Notes: a model not told the origin generated them from the sequence alone. DNA of 64,000 nucleotides from an uncultured Treponema sp. (GCA_938045195.1 CALINC010000068.1:14982-78981); one strand, 5' to 3'. Positions 55,427 to 63,818 are shown, counted from the stretch's first letter. A program made the numbers and translations.

Positions 55427-55846
55427 CTATATTTCACTCTGAAAATAATTGTACATTTTTAACATTTCAGGATAAAACGCTTCCTTTATATTTTTTGATA
55501 TTTCTGAAAGCTTTAAAGAATCGTATGTATGACTCATAAGGTTCCTGCTGTTTGTCATTTCAATCCAAACATCAATATCATCTATGTATTTACTCTTATA
55601 AGCATCCTTAAAAATATACTTAGGAGATATCCTTTCAAAACTAATTCCATCAAACTCCATCTTATCCTTTAGAGTTTTCCATGCAAGTTCAAAAGTATAT
55701 TCAAACCGCTGTACAATCCCCTCTTGAACAATAGCCTCATATTCTGATAAGTCATCTTTCGATTCAACAATTTCTTTTAAGAGCAAAAAAGCTTTTTCAA
55801 AATTTTGAAATCTCTGTTTCCAGCGAATATTTTCGGTATTATTCAT
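55427..55846 (-). CDS. HEPN-like protein (HI0074 type), pair 1
   Basis: 139 helical residues. NSRNLMSHTYDS contains the RX4HXY motif (R-NLMS-H-T-Y) that, in HepT toxins, cuts RNA. WKQRFQNFEKAFLLLKE is the usual start of nucleotidyltransferase-substrate-binding (HI0074) proteins. It precedes the MNT gene of pair 1. Toxin or scaffold, not proven. The whole 55085-57414 block runs with short gaps on one strand. Confidence 0.8.
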   Translation of the reverse strand: MNNTENIRWKQRFQNFEKAFLLLKEIVESKDDLSEYEAIVQEGIVQRFEYTFELAWKTLKDKMEFDGISFERISPKYIFKDAYKSKYIDDIDVWIEMTNSRNLMSHTYDSLKLSEISKNIKEAFYPEMLKMYNYFQSEI

Positions 55847-55852
55847 AAATTA

Positions 55853-56152
55853 TTACTTCAACACCACACCGCACTCATCAATATGCTTGATTAAATCTTT
55901 ATGGTTCAATTTAGAATAAGCAACAAAGTCAAAAAAATAAGGTAAGCATGTTTCCTCTTCAATTTCCGACTTTAAATGTGCTGCCAAAAAAGAATCTACT
56001 TGATTTCCTTTTAAGGCGATATCTACATCCGAACCCGGCTTATATGTCCCTAAGGCACGGGAACCGAATAAAACGGCTTCTTCAATTTCGCTATACCTTG
56101 CGATATAGTCTAAAATGATTTTGATATGTTCTTCAGGCAAGCCGTAGCGCAT
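55853..56152 (-). CDS. MNT-domain nucleotidyltransferase, pair 2
   Basis: 99 residues, with LFGSRALGTYKPGSDVDIAL containing GSX10DXD. The N-terminal GLPEEHIKIILDYIARY helix is typical. It follows its HI0074-like partner by 3 bases. Role as in pair 1. Confidence 0.8.
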   Translation of the reverse strand: MRYGLPEEHIKIILDYIARYSEIEEAVLFGSRALGTYKPGSDVDIALKGNQVDSFLAAHLKSEIEEETCLPYFFDFVAYSKLNHKDLIKHIDECGVVLK

Positions 56153-56155
56153 AAG

Positions 56156-56599
56156 TTAAAGCTCCGCTTGCATTGTATCATGGAGTTTTCTAACTTCAGG
56201 TAAAAAACTTTCAACTACAAAAACATTAAGATCTTCAAGAAGATCAACATCATAGATATGACTTGTTAGGTTTCTTATTTCAAGAGCCTTTAGCCAAACT
56301 TCTCCATTTTCAATTATTCCATCTTGAAAGGCTTGACGGAATGCTCTCTTTCCCGTTTGAACTTCCGTATACCCTTCGTTTTCAAGATAGTCTTTTAAAA
56401 CCTTCCAAGAAAGTTCTATGAGAATTTCAAAAGCCTGTACCAATGCCATTTGAAAAGCATCATGATATTTTGAACCTTTTGGATGCTCCTTAACATCCGA
56501 GCACCTATCTTTAAAGACGGTAAGGGCTTTCTCAAAATTTTGAAACCGCTGCTTCCAGCGAATATCAGTCATAGCACTTATTTCATTCATACGATTCAT
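56156..56599 (-). CDS. HEPN-like protein (HI0074 type), pair 2
   Basis: 147 residues similar to the pair 1 HEPN in its first 30 residues (IRWKQRFQNFEKAL) but different afterwards. EIRNLTSHIYDV carries RX4HXY. It overlaps no neighbour and lies 3 bases before the MNT gene of pair 2 and right after the pair 3 HEPN gene. Confidence 0.8.
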   Translation of the reverse strand: MNRMNEISAMTDIRWKQRFQNFEKALTVFKDRCSDVKEHPKGSKYHDAFQMALVQAFEILIELSWKVLKDYLENEGYTEVQTGKRAFRQAFQDGIIENGEVWLKALEIRNLTSHIYDVDLLEDLNVFVVESFLPEVRKLHDTMQAEL

Positions 56600-56602
56600 C
56601 TA

Positions 56603-57103
56603 TTATTGAGCAGGCACTTCCGTATCTTCCATATCTATCAATCTTTCTGCCGTTGAGGCAAGCTTCAAGTATAACGCCGTAATTCTATCCCATGAAGCAT
56701 AGAGGGCATTAACCCCGTTGATAATATCCGCCTGCCGTTCCGGATACTCATGTGCAAAGTTATTTCTTAACGAACGGAAATACTGCCAATCATCCGCCGA
56801 TGTTAAAACACCAAGCTTTTCAAGTCTATTGAGAATATCTATAAACGGATGCGCAGTCGTATCGTTTTCCAGCAAACTATATACCGTAGGCATTAGCCGC
56901 AAACCGATACAATCTTGTAACTTGGCAAATCGATATAAGAACTGATCTAAGACAGCAATCTGTTCATCGGACAAAGTATTCAGCCGATCTTGCGTAAGCG
57001 GGAATAAAGGATCCAAAAATTTGAGCGCCGTGTTAATCCGCTGTATATGCTTCTTGCATTCTCCCAGAGCAGAAACACATTTTAATTTTGTTACTTCGTC
57101 CAT
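56603..57103 (-). CDS. HEPN-like protein, pair 3
   Basis: 166 residues, mainly helical, unrelated by eye to the HI0074-type partners. FRSLRNNFAHEYPERQAD contains RX4HXY (R-NNFA-H-E-Y). It overlaps the end of the MNT gene (57091) by 13 bases, so the MNT gene is translated first. Possible RNase toxin; not proven. Confidence 0.75.
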   Translation of the reverse strand: MDEVTKLKCVSALGECKKHIQRINTALKFLDPLFPLTQDRLNTLSDEQIAVLDQFLYRFAKLQDCIGLRLMPTVYSLLENDTTAHPFIDILNRLEKLGVLTSADDWQYFRSLRNNFAHEYPERQADIINGVNALYASWDRITALYLKLASTAERLIDMEDTEVPAQ

Positions 57104-57399
57104 AATACGACACCCTGCTGATATGCATTTTGTACAATTAAACGGTCATCCTCAATACCGCTTGTTGTAAGAAGATCAATCCGCTGTTCTCCGATTTTTA
57201 GCTGTAGAGCCGCAACTGTCCGTAATTTCTCTTCAAAAGCTACGGCAGCAGGAACAGGTGTTTGCACCAGTATATCAATATCCCCACCCCGTTTAGTATC
57301 GTCAGCACGAGAACCGAATAAAATAATTTTTTCTGCTTGAGAAAAATGCCGACGGACAGCAGCGATAATGACGTTTTTAGTTTCTTCAGTTAGACGCAT
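57091..57399 (-). CDS. MNT-domain nucleotidyltransferase, pair 3
   Basis: 102 residues if started at MRLTEETKN (57399); the frame opens to 57414. ILFGSRADDTKRGGDIDILV shows a GSX9DXD spacing, one residue shorter than in the other three copies. The gene is upstream of its HEPN partner, like the mntA-hepT pair at 58.6-59.5 kb. Confidence 0.75.
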   Translation of the reverse strand: MRLTEETKNVIIAAVRRHFSQAEKIILFGSRADDTKRGGDIDILVQTPVPAAVAFEEKLRTVAALQLKIGEQRIDLLTTSGIEDDRLIVQNAYQQGVVLWTK

Positions 57400-57455
57400 T
57401 ATTATCCAAAACAATTTCGTGCAAGCAGTGCGGCATCTTCTTTTAAAGAATCGTT

Positions 57456-58574
57456 CTACCGTTTATAAAACGCCTTTATTGCGTCGCAGGTATAGGAAAT
57501 TTCGTCTTGAGTCAGTTCAGGATACATCGGTAAGGCAAGTACGGAAGCACAGAGCTTCTCTGCAACGGGGAAGTCTCCTTTTTTATAGCCGAGATACTTA
57601 AAGCACTTCTGTTCATGTAAGCATTTAGGATAGTAAACGGTTGTGCCGATTCCGTTTTCGGTAAGATAGGTCTGCAATTCATCCCGCTTTTCGGCTAAAA
57701 TATTAAAGACGTAATAAACCTCTTTTCCCTTTGTTTTTACAACAGGGATTTTTACCTGAGACACATTCTTTAAAAGTTCTTGATATTGCTTAGCATGTGC
57801 TGCTCTTTTTTGAATTGCTCCATCAATATATTTTAACTTTACACTTAAAACCGCAGCCTGTAAACTGTCAAGTCGGGAGTTATAACCTACATAGTCATGG
57901 TGATATTTTTTTGCCGCTCCGTGAACACGTAAGCTCTTTGCTTTTAGGTAATATTCTTCATTGTTTGTAATTATAATTCCGCCGTCGCCGTAGCCGCCAA
58001 GCGTTTTTGTCGGGAAGAAGGAGTAGATTCCCATATTCCCTATGGTTCCGGCTGTGTGTAAAGAACCGTTATAAAATTCCTTCATACCGAAAGCTTCAGC
58101 CGCATCTTCAAGCACTTTAAGATTATGCTTTTTCGCCAAAGCCATACAGGAAGACATGTCGGCAGTTTGTAAAAATAAGTGAACGGGAAGAAGCCCTGCC
58201 GTGTTTTTTGTAATACGGTTTTCGGCATCCTTCATGTCCATACAAAAAGTATCTTCATCTACATCACAAAAGACAGGTTGACCGCCGAGCCGAGTTATAC
58301 AAGAACTTGAAGCAAAGAATGTAAACACAGGAGTAATAACTTCGGCACCATCTTTAAACCCAAGGATATCCGAAGCGATTACCAAGGCATCACTTCCGTT
58401 TGCAACTCCAACAGCATATTTTGCTCCAGTATAAGAGGTGATTTTTTCTTCAAAATTTTTAACGGCCTTTCCTAAAATAAAGTCCCCTGTTTCCAATACG
58501 GATGATAAGGCAGAATCAAATTCATTTTTCAGATTTTTATATTCTCGTGTTGCAGTGTAAAACGGAACATTCAT
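57456..58574 (-). CDS. wbpE: DegT-family aminotransferase (WbpE-like)
   Basis: 372 residues. PLP-binding FFPTKTLGGYGDGG contains the catalytic Lys, and LEDAAEAFGMKE precedes it. It would aminate C3 of UDP-3-keto-GlcNAcA, formed by wbpB, giving the 3-amino sugar acetylated by wbpD. It is separated from wbpB by the HepT-MntA pair. LegC-like use in nonulosonate synthesis is less likely because legC is present. Confidence 0.88.
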   Translation of the reverse strand: MNVPFYTATREYKNLKNEFDSALSSVLETGDFILGKAVKNFEEKITSYTGAKYAVGVANGSDALVIASDILGFKDGAEVITPVFTFFASSSCITRLGGQPVFCDVDEDTFCMDMKDAENRITKNTAGLLPVHLFLQTADMSSCMALAKKHNLKVLEDAAEAFGMKEFYNGSLHTAGTIGNMGIYSFFPTKTLGGYGDGGIIITNNEEYYLKAKSLRVHGAAKKYHHDYVGYNSRLDSLQAAVLSVKLKYIDGAIQKRAAHAKQYQELLKNVSQVKIPVVKTKGKEVYYVFNILAEKRDELQTYLTENGIGTTVYYPKCLHEQKCFKYLGYKKGDFPVAEKLCASVLALPMYPELTQDEISYTCDAIKAFYKR

Positions 58575-58592
58575 AGTATTTACCTCAATAGA

Positions 58593-59012
58593 TTATTTAA
58601 TTATTTTTAATACGGTTTTTGCAAAATCATAAAAAACATTTAGACCTTTTGTTATAATTGCATACACAATATCCATATCAAGAGAATCATACTCGTGTAC
58701 GGCAATATTTCTAAAACCGATAGACTTGGCAAGACTGAATGCTAGATTTTTATCAATCATTCCTTTTTCTGAAAGCATTAAAAAAACCTCTGCCATTGTC
58801 GAGGCTTTTTCATTAAGCTCCTCTGCCAAAATATGAGAAGCTATGTCTACAGAAATCTGAACAGCCCTTTGAAGATTTAGACACACAAGGTCTTGCTTAT
58901 CAAAATCCGTTTTCAGTATTTCAACACTTGGCGGAGTGTGCTGCTTTATTCTTTCCAAACAGCGTTCAAGGGACTGAAGCTTTTCACTAATTACCTTTTT
59001 ATCTACAGCCAT
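58593..59012 (-). CDS. hepT: HepT toxin-like HEPN protein (DUF86), pair 4
   Basis: 139 residues. GFRNIAVHEYDSLD contains the HepT RX4HXY motif (R-NIAV-H-E-Y); the helical framework matches DUF86 (HepT), an RNase toxin inactivated by AMPylation of the motif Tyr. It follows mntA after 39 bases. I start at ATG 59012 instead of the TTG at 59036. Confidence 0.85.
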   Translation of the reverse strand: MAVDKKVISEKLQSLERCLERIKQHTPPSVEILKTDFDKQDLVCLNLQRAVQISVDIASHILAEELNEKASTMAEVFLMLSEKGMIDKNLAFSLAKSIGFRNIAVHEYDSLDMDIVYAIITKGLNVFYDFAKTVLKIIK

Positions 59013-59051
59013 TTTTAACCCGTTTAATTTATTCAACTTTAAGGTAAGCCT

Positions 59052-59459
59052 TTAAATCGCAAACGCTTTTTCAAGAATATATTTTTGACTGCGCTTATAG
59101 AGCGGATAATAATCCTCATACCAATACAAAGCAGTCATAAAATTTTTATGAAACAAGCCCCGCCCTTCATTTTCGTACTTTTTTATACAAAGACCTTCGG
59201 TAAAAACCTTATAATGAATCAAGCCCTTAATTTTCCGTATATCTGCAAGATCAATTTCTTTTTTTAAAAGAATTGAAAGCTCCAATTGAAGGTTCAGCCT
59301 AGCATCAAGATTCATAACTTCACTCATAGCAACAGCAATATCCACATCGCTTGTTTCAGTTTCAGTTCCTCTAGCATATGAGCCGTAAATAATTACAAGA
59401 ATAATCTCAGGCTTTGAGTCAAAAAAGTTTTTAAGCTTTTCTTGAATATCTTTATTCAT
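59052..59459 (-). CDS. mntA: MntA antitoxin-like nucleotidyltransferase, pair 4
   Basis: 135 residues. YGSYARGTETETSDVDIAVA has GSX10DXD; LQLELSILLKKEIDLADI follows as in MntA proteins. MntA transfers AMP to the HepT Tyr. Together with hepT it forms a type VII-like toxin-antitoxin module between wbpE and wbpB. Gene order mntA-hepT. Confidence 0.85.
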   Translation of the reverse strand: MNKDIQEKLKNFFDSKPEIILVIIYGSYARGTETETSDVDIAVAMSEVMNLDARLNLQLELSILLKKEIDLADIRKIKGLIHYKVFTEGLCIKKYENEGRGLFHKNFMTALYWYEDYYPLYKRSQKYILEKAFAI

Positions 59460-59495
59460 CTTAATCGGGATTGAAATTTTTAAAGTTGCTCTAAA

Positions 59496-60593
59496 TTAAA
59501 CTTTATCAAAGCATCCCTTCATTTCGATAGTCGAAAAATCGCAAGGCAGATTTACGGGCAACCCCGTCTTTTGGGACTTATAAATTGCAAGGATTATTTC
59601 TAAGGCTTTTTTACCCTTTTCTCCTGAAACAAGGGGCTCGCGGCCTTGTTCTATTGCATCTATAAAATCATTAAAAAGAGCCGTATGACCGAAGCCGTAG
59701 ACCGTAGGCGGATCCTTTTCATTAGGATTTAAAACTCTTTCTTCAGTATCGCCGAGTTTTTCGGCATCGGCAAAACGCCAAGTCTCCATCTTATTTACGG
59801 CAAGACCGCCGATTACAACGGAACCGTCCGTGCCAAAAAGGCTCAGGGTTTCATTTAAGTTTTTGGGGTAAACATCGGCAGTGCCCTCTATTATACCGAC
59901 AGCACCTGATGCAAATTCCACGATGGCACATCCGAAGTCCTCGGCTTCAATAGGACGCATAAAACGCCTTGTTTGAGCTTGAACTCTTACAGCATCCTCC
60001 CCCATCATCCACTGTAAAAGATCTATTCCATGCGTACACTGATTCATAAGTGTACCGCCATCCTGCTCCCAAGTTCCGCGCCAAGGAGCTTGAGTATAAT
60101 AACCTTCATTTCTGTTCCAACGCACCTGAATCATACCGTGAAGCATCTTACCGAAGCGTCCCTTCTCCAAGGCTTCCCGTGTTTTTACTACGGGAGCATT
60201 AAATCGGTTCTGAAAGCAAACGGCTAATTTTTTATTGTTTTGCTTGGCTGTGTCTATCATCGTTTCAGCATCCGAAGTAGAAAGAGCCATAGGCTTTTCG
60301 CAGATAACATGGGCTCCGTTTTTAAGGCAATGCACGGCTATATCCTTATGCTTACCCGATTCGGTTGCAATTGTTACTACATCGGGTTTACATTCGTTAA
60401 GCATTTCCTTGTAGTCTGCAAAAATTTTTACATCTGCATTAGGAAGGAATTTTTTATATTCAAGCCGCTTTTCCTCAGCACGCTCTAAAATAGGATCGCA
60501 GGCAGCAACGAATTGAACTCTATCTTTCATAGAAACAAAGGCTTCAATGTGTTTAAAACTAATTCGGCCACAGCCGATTAAGGCAATTTTCAT
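59496..60593 (-). CDS. wbpB: Gfo/Idh/MocA-type oxidoreductase (WbpB-like)
   Basis: 365 residues. IALIGCGRISFKHIEAF is the NAD-binding start, VICEKPMALST carries the conserved EKP, and NQCTHGIDLLQWMMG follows. It would oxidise C3 of UDP-GlcNAcA to the 3-keto sugar for wbpE. It starts directly after the wbpD stop (60594) and precedes mntA by 36 bases. No defect seen. Confidence 0.9.
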   Translation of the reverse strand: MKIALIGCGRISFKHIEAFVSMKDRVQFVAACDPILERAEEKRLEYKKFLPNADVKIFADYKEMLNECKPDVVTIATESGKHKDIAVHCLKNGAHVICEKPMALSTSDAETMIDTAKQNNKKLAVCFQNRFNAPVVKTREALEKGRFGKMLHGMIQVRWNRNEGYYTQAPWRGTWEQDGGTLMNQCTHGIDLLQWMMGEDAVRVQAQTRRFMRPIEAEDFGCAIVEFASGAVGIIEGTADVYPKNLNETLSLFGTDGSVVIGGLAVNKMETWRFADAEKLGDTEERVLNPNEKDPPTVYGFGHTALFNDFIDAIEQGREPLVSGEKGKKALEIILAIYKSQKTGLPVNLPCDFSTIEMKGCFDKV

Positions 60594-61091
60594 CTATATT
60601 ATTTTTCTCCCTTCTTTATCTACCGTTCCGTGTACTCTGGCAGGGTTACCATATACAAGAGAATAAGGTGGCACATCCTTTGTTACCACAGAACCCGCTC
60701 CTATAAGAGCATATTCGCCCACAGTTACACCGCAAACTATTGTCGCATTAGCCCCTATTGAAACACCCTTTTTTATGATGGTCTTTTTGTATTCGTGTTT
60801 CCTCTCAACAAAGGCTCTGGGGTTTATAACATTTGTAAAAACACAGGAAGGGCCGCAAAAAACATCATCTTCTATGACAACATCATCATAAACGGAAACA
60901 TTGTTTTGTATTTTAACTCCGTTCCCTATAACAGCTCGGCTGCCTATATTTACATTTTGACCGATTGAACATTTTTTTCCAATCTTAGCACCACTCATGA
61001 TGTGTGAAAAATGCCAAACCTTAGTTCCCTCACCTATTTCTGCACCTTCATCTACATAACTTGACTCATGTACAAAATAATCCTTTTCCAT
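60594..61091 (-). CDS. wbpD: Hexapeptide N-acetyltransferase (WbpD-like)
   Basis: 165 residues, left-handed parallel beta-helix with hexapeptide repeats (IGNGVKIQNNVSVYDDVVIE; IGANATIVCGVTVGEYALIG). It acetylates the C3 amino group of the UDP-uronic acid. It is the first gene of the operon, preceded by AGGA. The truncated copy at 54794 shares its N-terminus. Confidence 0.9.
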   Translation of the reverse strand: MEKDYFVHESSYVDEGAEIGEGTKVWHFSHIMSGAKIGKKCSIGQNVNIGSRAVIGNGVKIQNNVSVYDDVVIEDDVFCGPSCVFTNVINPRAFVERKHEYKKTIIKKGVSIGANATIVCGVTVGEYALIGAGSVVTKDVPPYSLVYGNPARVHGTVDKEGRKII

Positions 61092-61688
61092 AAATTAAAA
61101 TTCCTAAATAAATCTATTTTTAAACTTATCTCAACAAATAACAACTCGATAGTATTTACTTAAAAACCGTCTTCTACAAGTCAGCTTGAAAAGGTTTTGC
61201 ACATAAAAAAAGCTCTTTTTTTTCAAAAGAGCATAAGGAACCTTTGCTTTTTTATATTTTTTATAAAAAAGCTCATCTTAAAATAAATGACCAGCTGCCT
61301 GCAAAAGATCGCCGAAACAGATTCCAATGCCGGAAAAACCTCAATATATTGCGATAGTACAATAAAAAAAAAAAAAAATCAAGAGGACACTAGCGGACTA
61401 CAGGGCTTACGTATGAAAGATTTTTTAAAGTATAAATCTAATTAACTTGAAATATATCGCCGAGTCAATTTATGTTTTGCTATAAAATATTAAGTTTTAT
61501 TTGTTTTTGATAATCAAAACCCCCTGCGCAGCAGTTTTTATAAAAACCGATTTTCAATGTATATAATCATTATGATTTGATATATGGCGCAATATTACGG
61601 AACGCTGCAATTATTGAAAGCGATAAGCACTCCAAACCGGTGCATAAAGGTTCGCTTTATTCTCAAATGCGGAAAACGTAAGCCGGTT
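61092..61688. other. Non-coding region upstream of the glycan operon
   Basis: Nearly 600 bases without a convincing gene. It holds a minus-strand terminator (61205-61232), a second hairpin (GCTTTTTTATA/TATAAAAAAGC, 61246-61272) and an A-rich tract around 61365-61379. The operon promoter should lie between 61092 and 61204; only weak boxes are seen there (for example TTGAGA on the minus strand). A 47-codon frame at 61584-61727 is not convincing. Confidence 0.6.
61205..61232 (-). terminator. Intrinsic terminator of the PilZ-TPR transcript
   Basis: Minus strand: GCTCTTTT-GAAAA-AAAAGAGC followed by TTTTTTTATG. An 8-bp stem with a U-run. It would stop transcription coming from the TPR gene and insulate the glycan operon. 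Confidence 0.6.
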
Positions 61689-62846
61689 TTATGTTTCGGA
61701 AAAATGAGATATGTAGGGGGGATTTAAAACATGCGCTGCAATTTCATCATTGGGATTTATCGCAAGCACAGTCCTAAAAAAAGCATCCGCTTCATCCGGT
61801 TTATTTTGTTTTAATGCAAGCGTTCCCAAATTGGAAATTATTTTTATATTTTCAGGTTCTTGATGTAACGCATTAAGCAGATGTTTTTCAGCTTCATTGA
61901 ATAAACCCAATTCCATACAGCAAATTGCTAATTCATTTAAGATTTCGCAAAAGGCTTCGGTGTTATGTTCGGTTTGCCGTATAAGTTCTAATGCTTTTAA
62001 AAGTGCTGCCTTACCGTCTTCCCAGCGTTCCGTTCTGCGTAATGCCCAGCCGAGTAAAAACCAACCGTTCCAAGATTTTTGATTCCGTCTTAAAAATTGT
62101 TTTATGTTTTCTATTGCTTCTTTGTTTTCACCTTTTTGCATAGCAGCGTAGGCTTTTGAAAAAATTTTATCATCAAGCGATTCGCTTTGAATGGAATGTA
62201 AAAGAGCCTCAGCTTTTTGTTTTCTTATTTCTGCAGTGTCCGAAACGGATGTTTCGATGTGCAAATATGTTTGTAAAAGAGATCTTGCTTTTTCATAATT
62301 TCCGCGTTGAGTGAAAAAATATGCGGCATTAAAAAAAGCATCGGGAAGCGGCGGTTCGGCAGAAATAAGATAATTATAGAGTGCTTCAGCCTTTTCGGTG
62401 TAAAGCAGAGCTGAATCGTAGTCCGCTGCCGTTTCACAAAGAGAAGCGCGGTCTTCCATTAACAAAGCAAGATTTAATTTTGTAATTTTATCTTCGGGGA
62501 ATAGACCTTCGAGAGCCGACAATAATTCTTCGGCAGTATCAAATTCGCCGTTCTTACTTTTGATAATCGCCGCTTCAGTCATTTCTTTTCGGATATTCGG
62601 GCGCAATAACATAAATATTTTTCGGTAATAATTTATATGAATATTTTCGCGGTCATACGCAAATACTGTCAACATACCGGCAAGAATCATTTCAGATTCA
62701 AGGTCTTCAGGTTTAAATGTATCACGCGCATAAGATTCAGGTAATTGAACGGGAAGCGGAATAGCGCAGTCGATTTCAGAAATGGTTTTTTTTGCCAAAT
62801 CGTTTGGAATTGTTACATATAAAAGCGATTCGAGATTGTTGTACAT
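61689..62846 (-). CDS. TPR protein next to PilZ
   Basis: 385 residues, no signal peptide, so cytoplasmic. From about residue 115 it is made of TPR-like helical pairs (SKNGEFDTAEELLSALEGLF; NELAICCMELGLFNEAEKHL; LGTLALKQNKPDEADAFFRT). The first 110 residues have no known fold. GGAG lies 7 bases upstream of the ATG, and the PilZ stop is 25 bases before it, so both share the PilZ promoter. A partner role for the PilZ protein is likely but not shown. Confidence 0.82.
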   Translation of the reverse strand: MYNNLESLLYVTIPNDLAKKTISEIDCAIPLPVQLPESYARDTFKPEDLESEMILAGMLTVFAYDRENIHINYYRKIFMLLRPNIRKEMTEAAIIKSKNGEFDTAEELLSALEGLFPEDKITKLNLALLMEDRASLCETAADYDSALLYTEKAEALYNYLISAEPPLPDAFFNAAYFFTQRGNYEKARSLLQTYLHIETSVSDTAEIRKQKAEALLHSIQSESLDDKIFSKAYAAMQKGENKEAIENIKQFLRRNQKSWNGWFLLGWALRRTERWEDGKAALLKALELIRQTEHNTEAFCEILNELAICCMELGLFNEAEKHLLNALHQEPENIKIISNLGTLALKQNKPDEADAFFRTVLAINPNDEIAAHVLNPPYISHFSET

Positions 62847-62871
62847 TTAATTTCTCCGTAGGGTGCAGTTA

Positions 62872-63753
62872 TTACTGACCGTTTGCCTGCCGGCTAATAT
62901 CGTCTGCGGCGGCTTCGTTGTTGTCGCCGTATTCGGCTTCTTCTCCTAACGATTTGCGTACTACTGAAAAGTATTTGTTCAAATACATTTTATACATCAT
63001 TGGAATAGTTTGAGGATAATATTGAATTGCAATAGCAACAAGGTCTTTCCTGCCCTCTACATGTTCTGCTCTTAAACTTTTTCCTTTAATACCGAATACG
63101 GCTGATGGATCCTCAAAAGTAAAGCGGACGGTTACATCTTTGTTGATTAAAAAATTTGCTATGCCGACCATAAATATTTTTGCACCCGAAAACGAAATAT
63201 CGCCTAGTATACATCTTCTTGGAATTCCGTCAACAAAAATAACGGTTTCTTTTTGAACCAAACCGATTTTTCGCGAAGTTTCGGCATTGATAATTACTCT
63301 GTCGTTTTGACGTTTTTTTGAATTAACATTTGCTTCCAATAATGCGCCTAATTTTTCAATTAAGTCGTCCGGTGCCCGCTGAGTATATTCAAGGTTAATT
63401 AAAACGAGATCATGACTGCCCGCATCGTATGAAGAAATTCCTATCAGTTTTGCTCCTACAAAAAATGAAAGCGTATCTTTTATTTCCGGCGCAAAGAATG
63501 TAAAGCGTAAACTTATGGACGTAACACCGCTCTTTAATTTTTCTATAAAACCGCTCTTTTTTCCGCAAATAATTTTTGCTTTTGTCATTGAAGCGGAATT
63601 TATTATACATGGCCACTGCCCTCCCGAACAACGGATAAAAGACTGCCGCGCGTCTAAATTGAGTGCCATAATAACTTCTTTAGAGAATGTTACATCTATG
63701 TCTTTATATAGATCGTAATATTTATTCAGCTGTTGACTTGATGCAAATGCCAT
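62872..63753 (-). CDS. PilZ-domain protein, c-di-GMP receptor candidate
   Basis: 293 residues. The N-terminal 130 residues form a PilZ-like or YcgR-N-type domain; the second domain has KKRQNDRV (RxxxR, about 148-152) and GDISFSGAKIF (DxSxxG, about 185-190), the two c-di-GMP-binding motifs of PilZ. Spirochaete PilZ proteins control motility and virulence. The start is ATG 63753, only 6 bases after the -10 box of its promoter, so the mRNA should be leaderless. It heads an operon with the TPR gene. Confidence 0.9.
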   Translation of the reverse strand: MAFASSQQLNKYYDLYKDIDVTFSKEVIMALNLDARQSFIRCSGGQWPCIINSASMTKAKIICGKKSGFIEKLKSGVTSISLRFTFFAPEIKDTLSFFVGAKLIGISSYDAGSHDLVLINLEYTQRAPDDLIEKLGALLEANVNSKKRQNDRVIINAETSRKIGLVQKETVIFVDGIPRRCILGDISFSGAKIFMVGIANFLINKDVTVRFTFEDPSAVFGIKGKSLRAEHVEGRKDLVAIAIQYYPQTIPMMYKMYLNKYFSVVRKSLGEEAEYGDNNEAAADDISRQANGQ

Positions 63754-63759
63754 ATCTAC

Positions 63760-63788
63760 ATAATAGTCTTTATTTTATAAAAGGTCAA
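63760..63788 (-). promoter_or_regulatory. PilZ promoter giving a leaderless mRNA
   Basis: Minus strand: TTGACC (63788-63783), 17-base spacer and TATTAT (63765-63760), then GTAGAT and the ATG. The -35 lies in the first copy of a 13-bp direct repeat. Confidence 0.65.
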
Positions 63789-63818
63789 GACAATGTCAAA
63801 ACATATCAAGACAATGTC
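63785..63818. promoter_or_regulatory. Two TCAAGACAATGTC direct repeats, 21-bp period (operator candidate)
   Basis: Copies at 63785-63797 and 63806-63818, two helical turns apart. The second is part of a palindrome (AAGACA-A-TGTCTT). The first overlaps the PilZ -35 box, so a repressor bound here would block transcription. Confidence 0.5.

Noticed and set aside
22441..61091. Transposase, integrase or attachment sites that would mark the glycan locus as a mobile island
   Set aside because: None recognised; only the two short hairpin repeats and the truncated wbpD copy hint at recombination.
61365..61379. A-rich tract as a phase-variation switch
   Set aside because: It is in non-coding DNA far from a promoter spacer and such tracts are common in AT-rich genomes.
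61584..61727. 47-codon frame starting MAQYYGTLQLLKAI
   Set aside because: No ribosome-binding site, overlaps the 3' end of the TPR gene, no recognisable domain.
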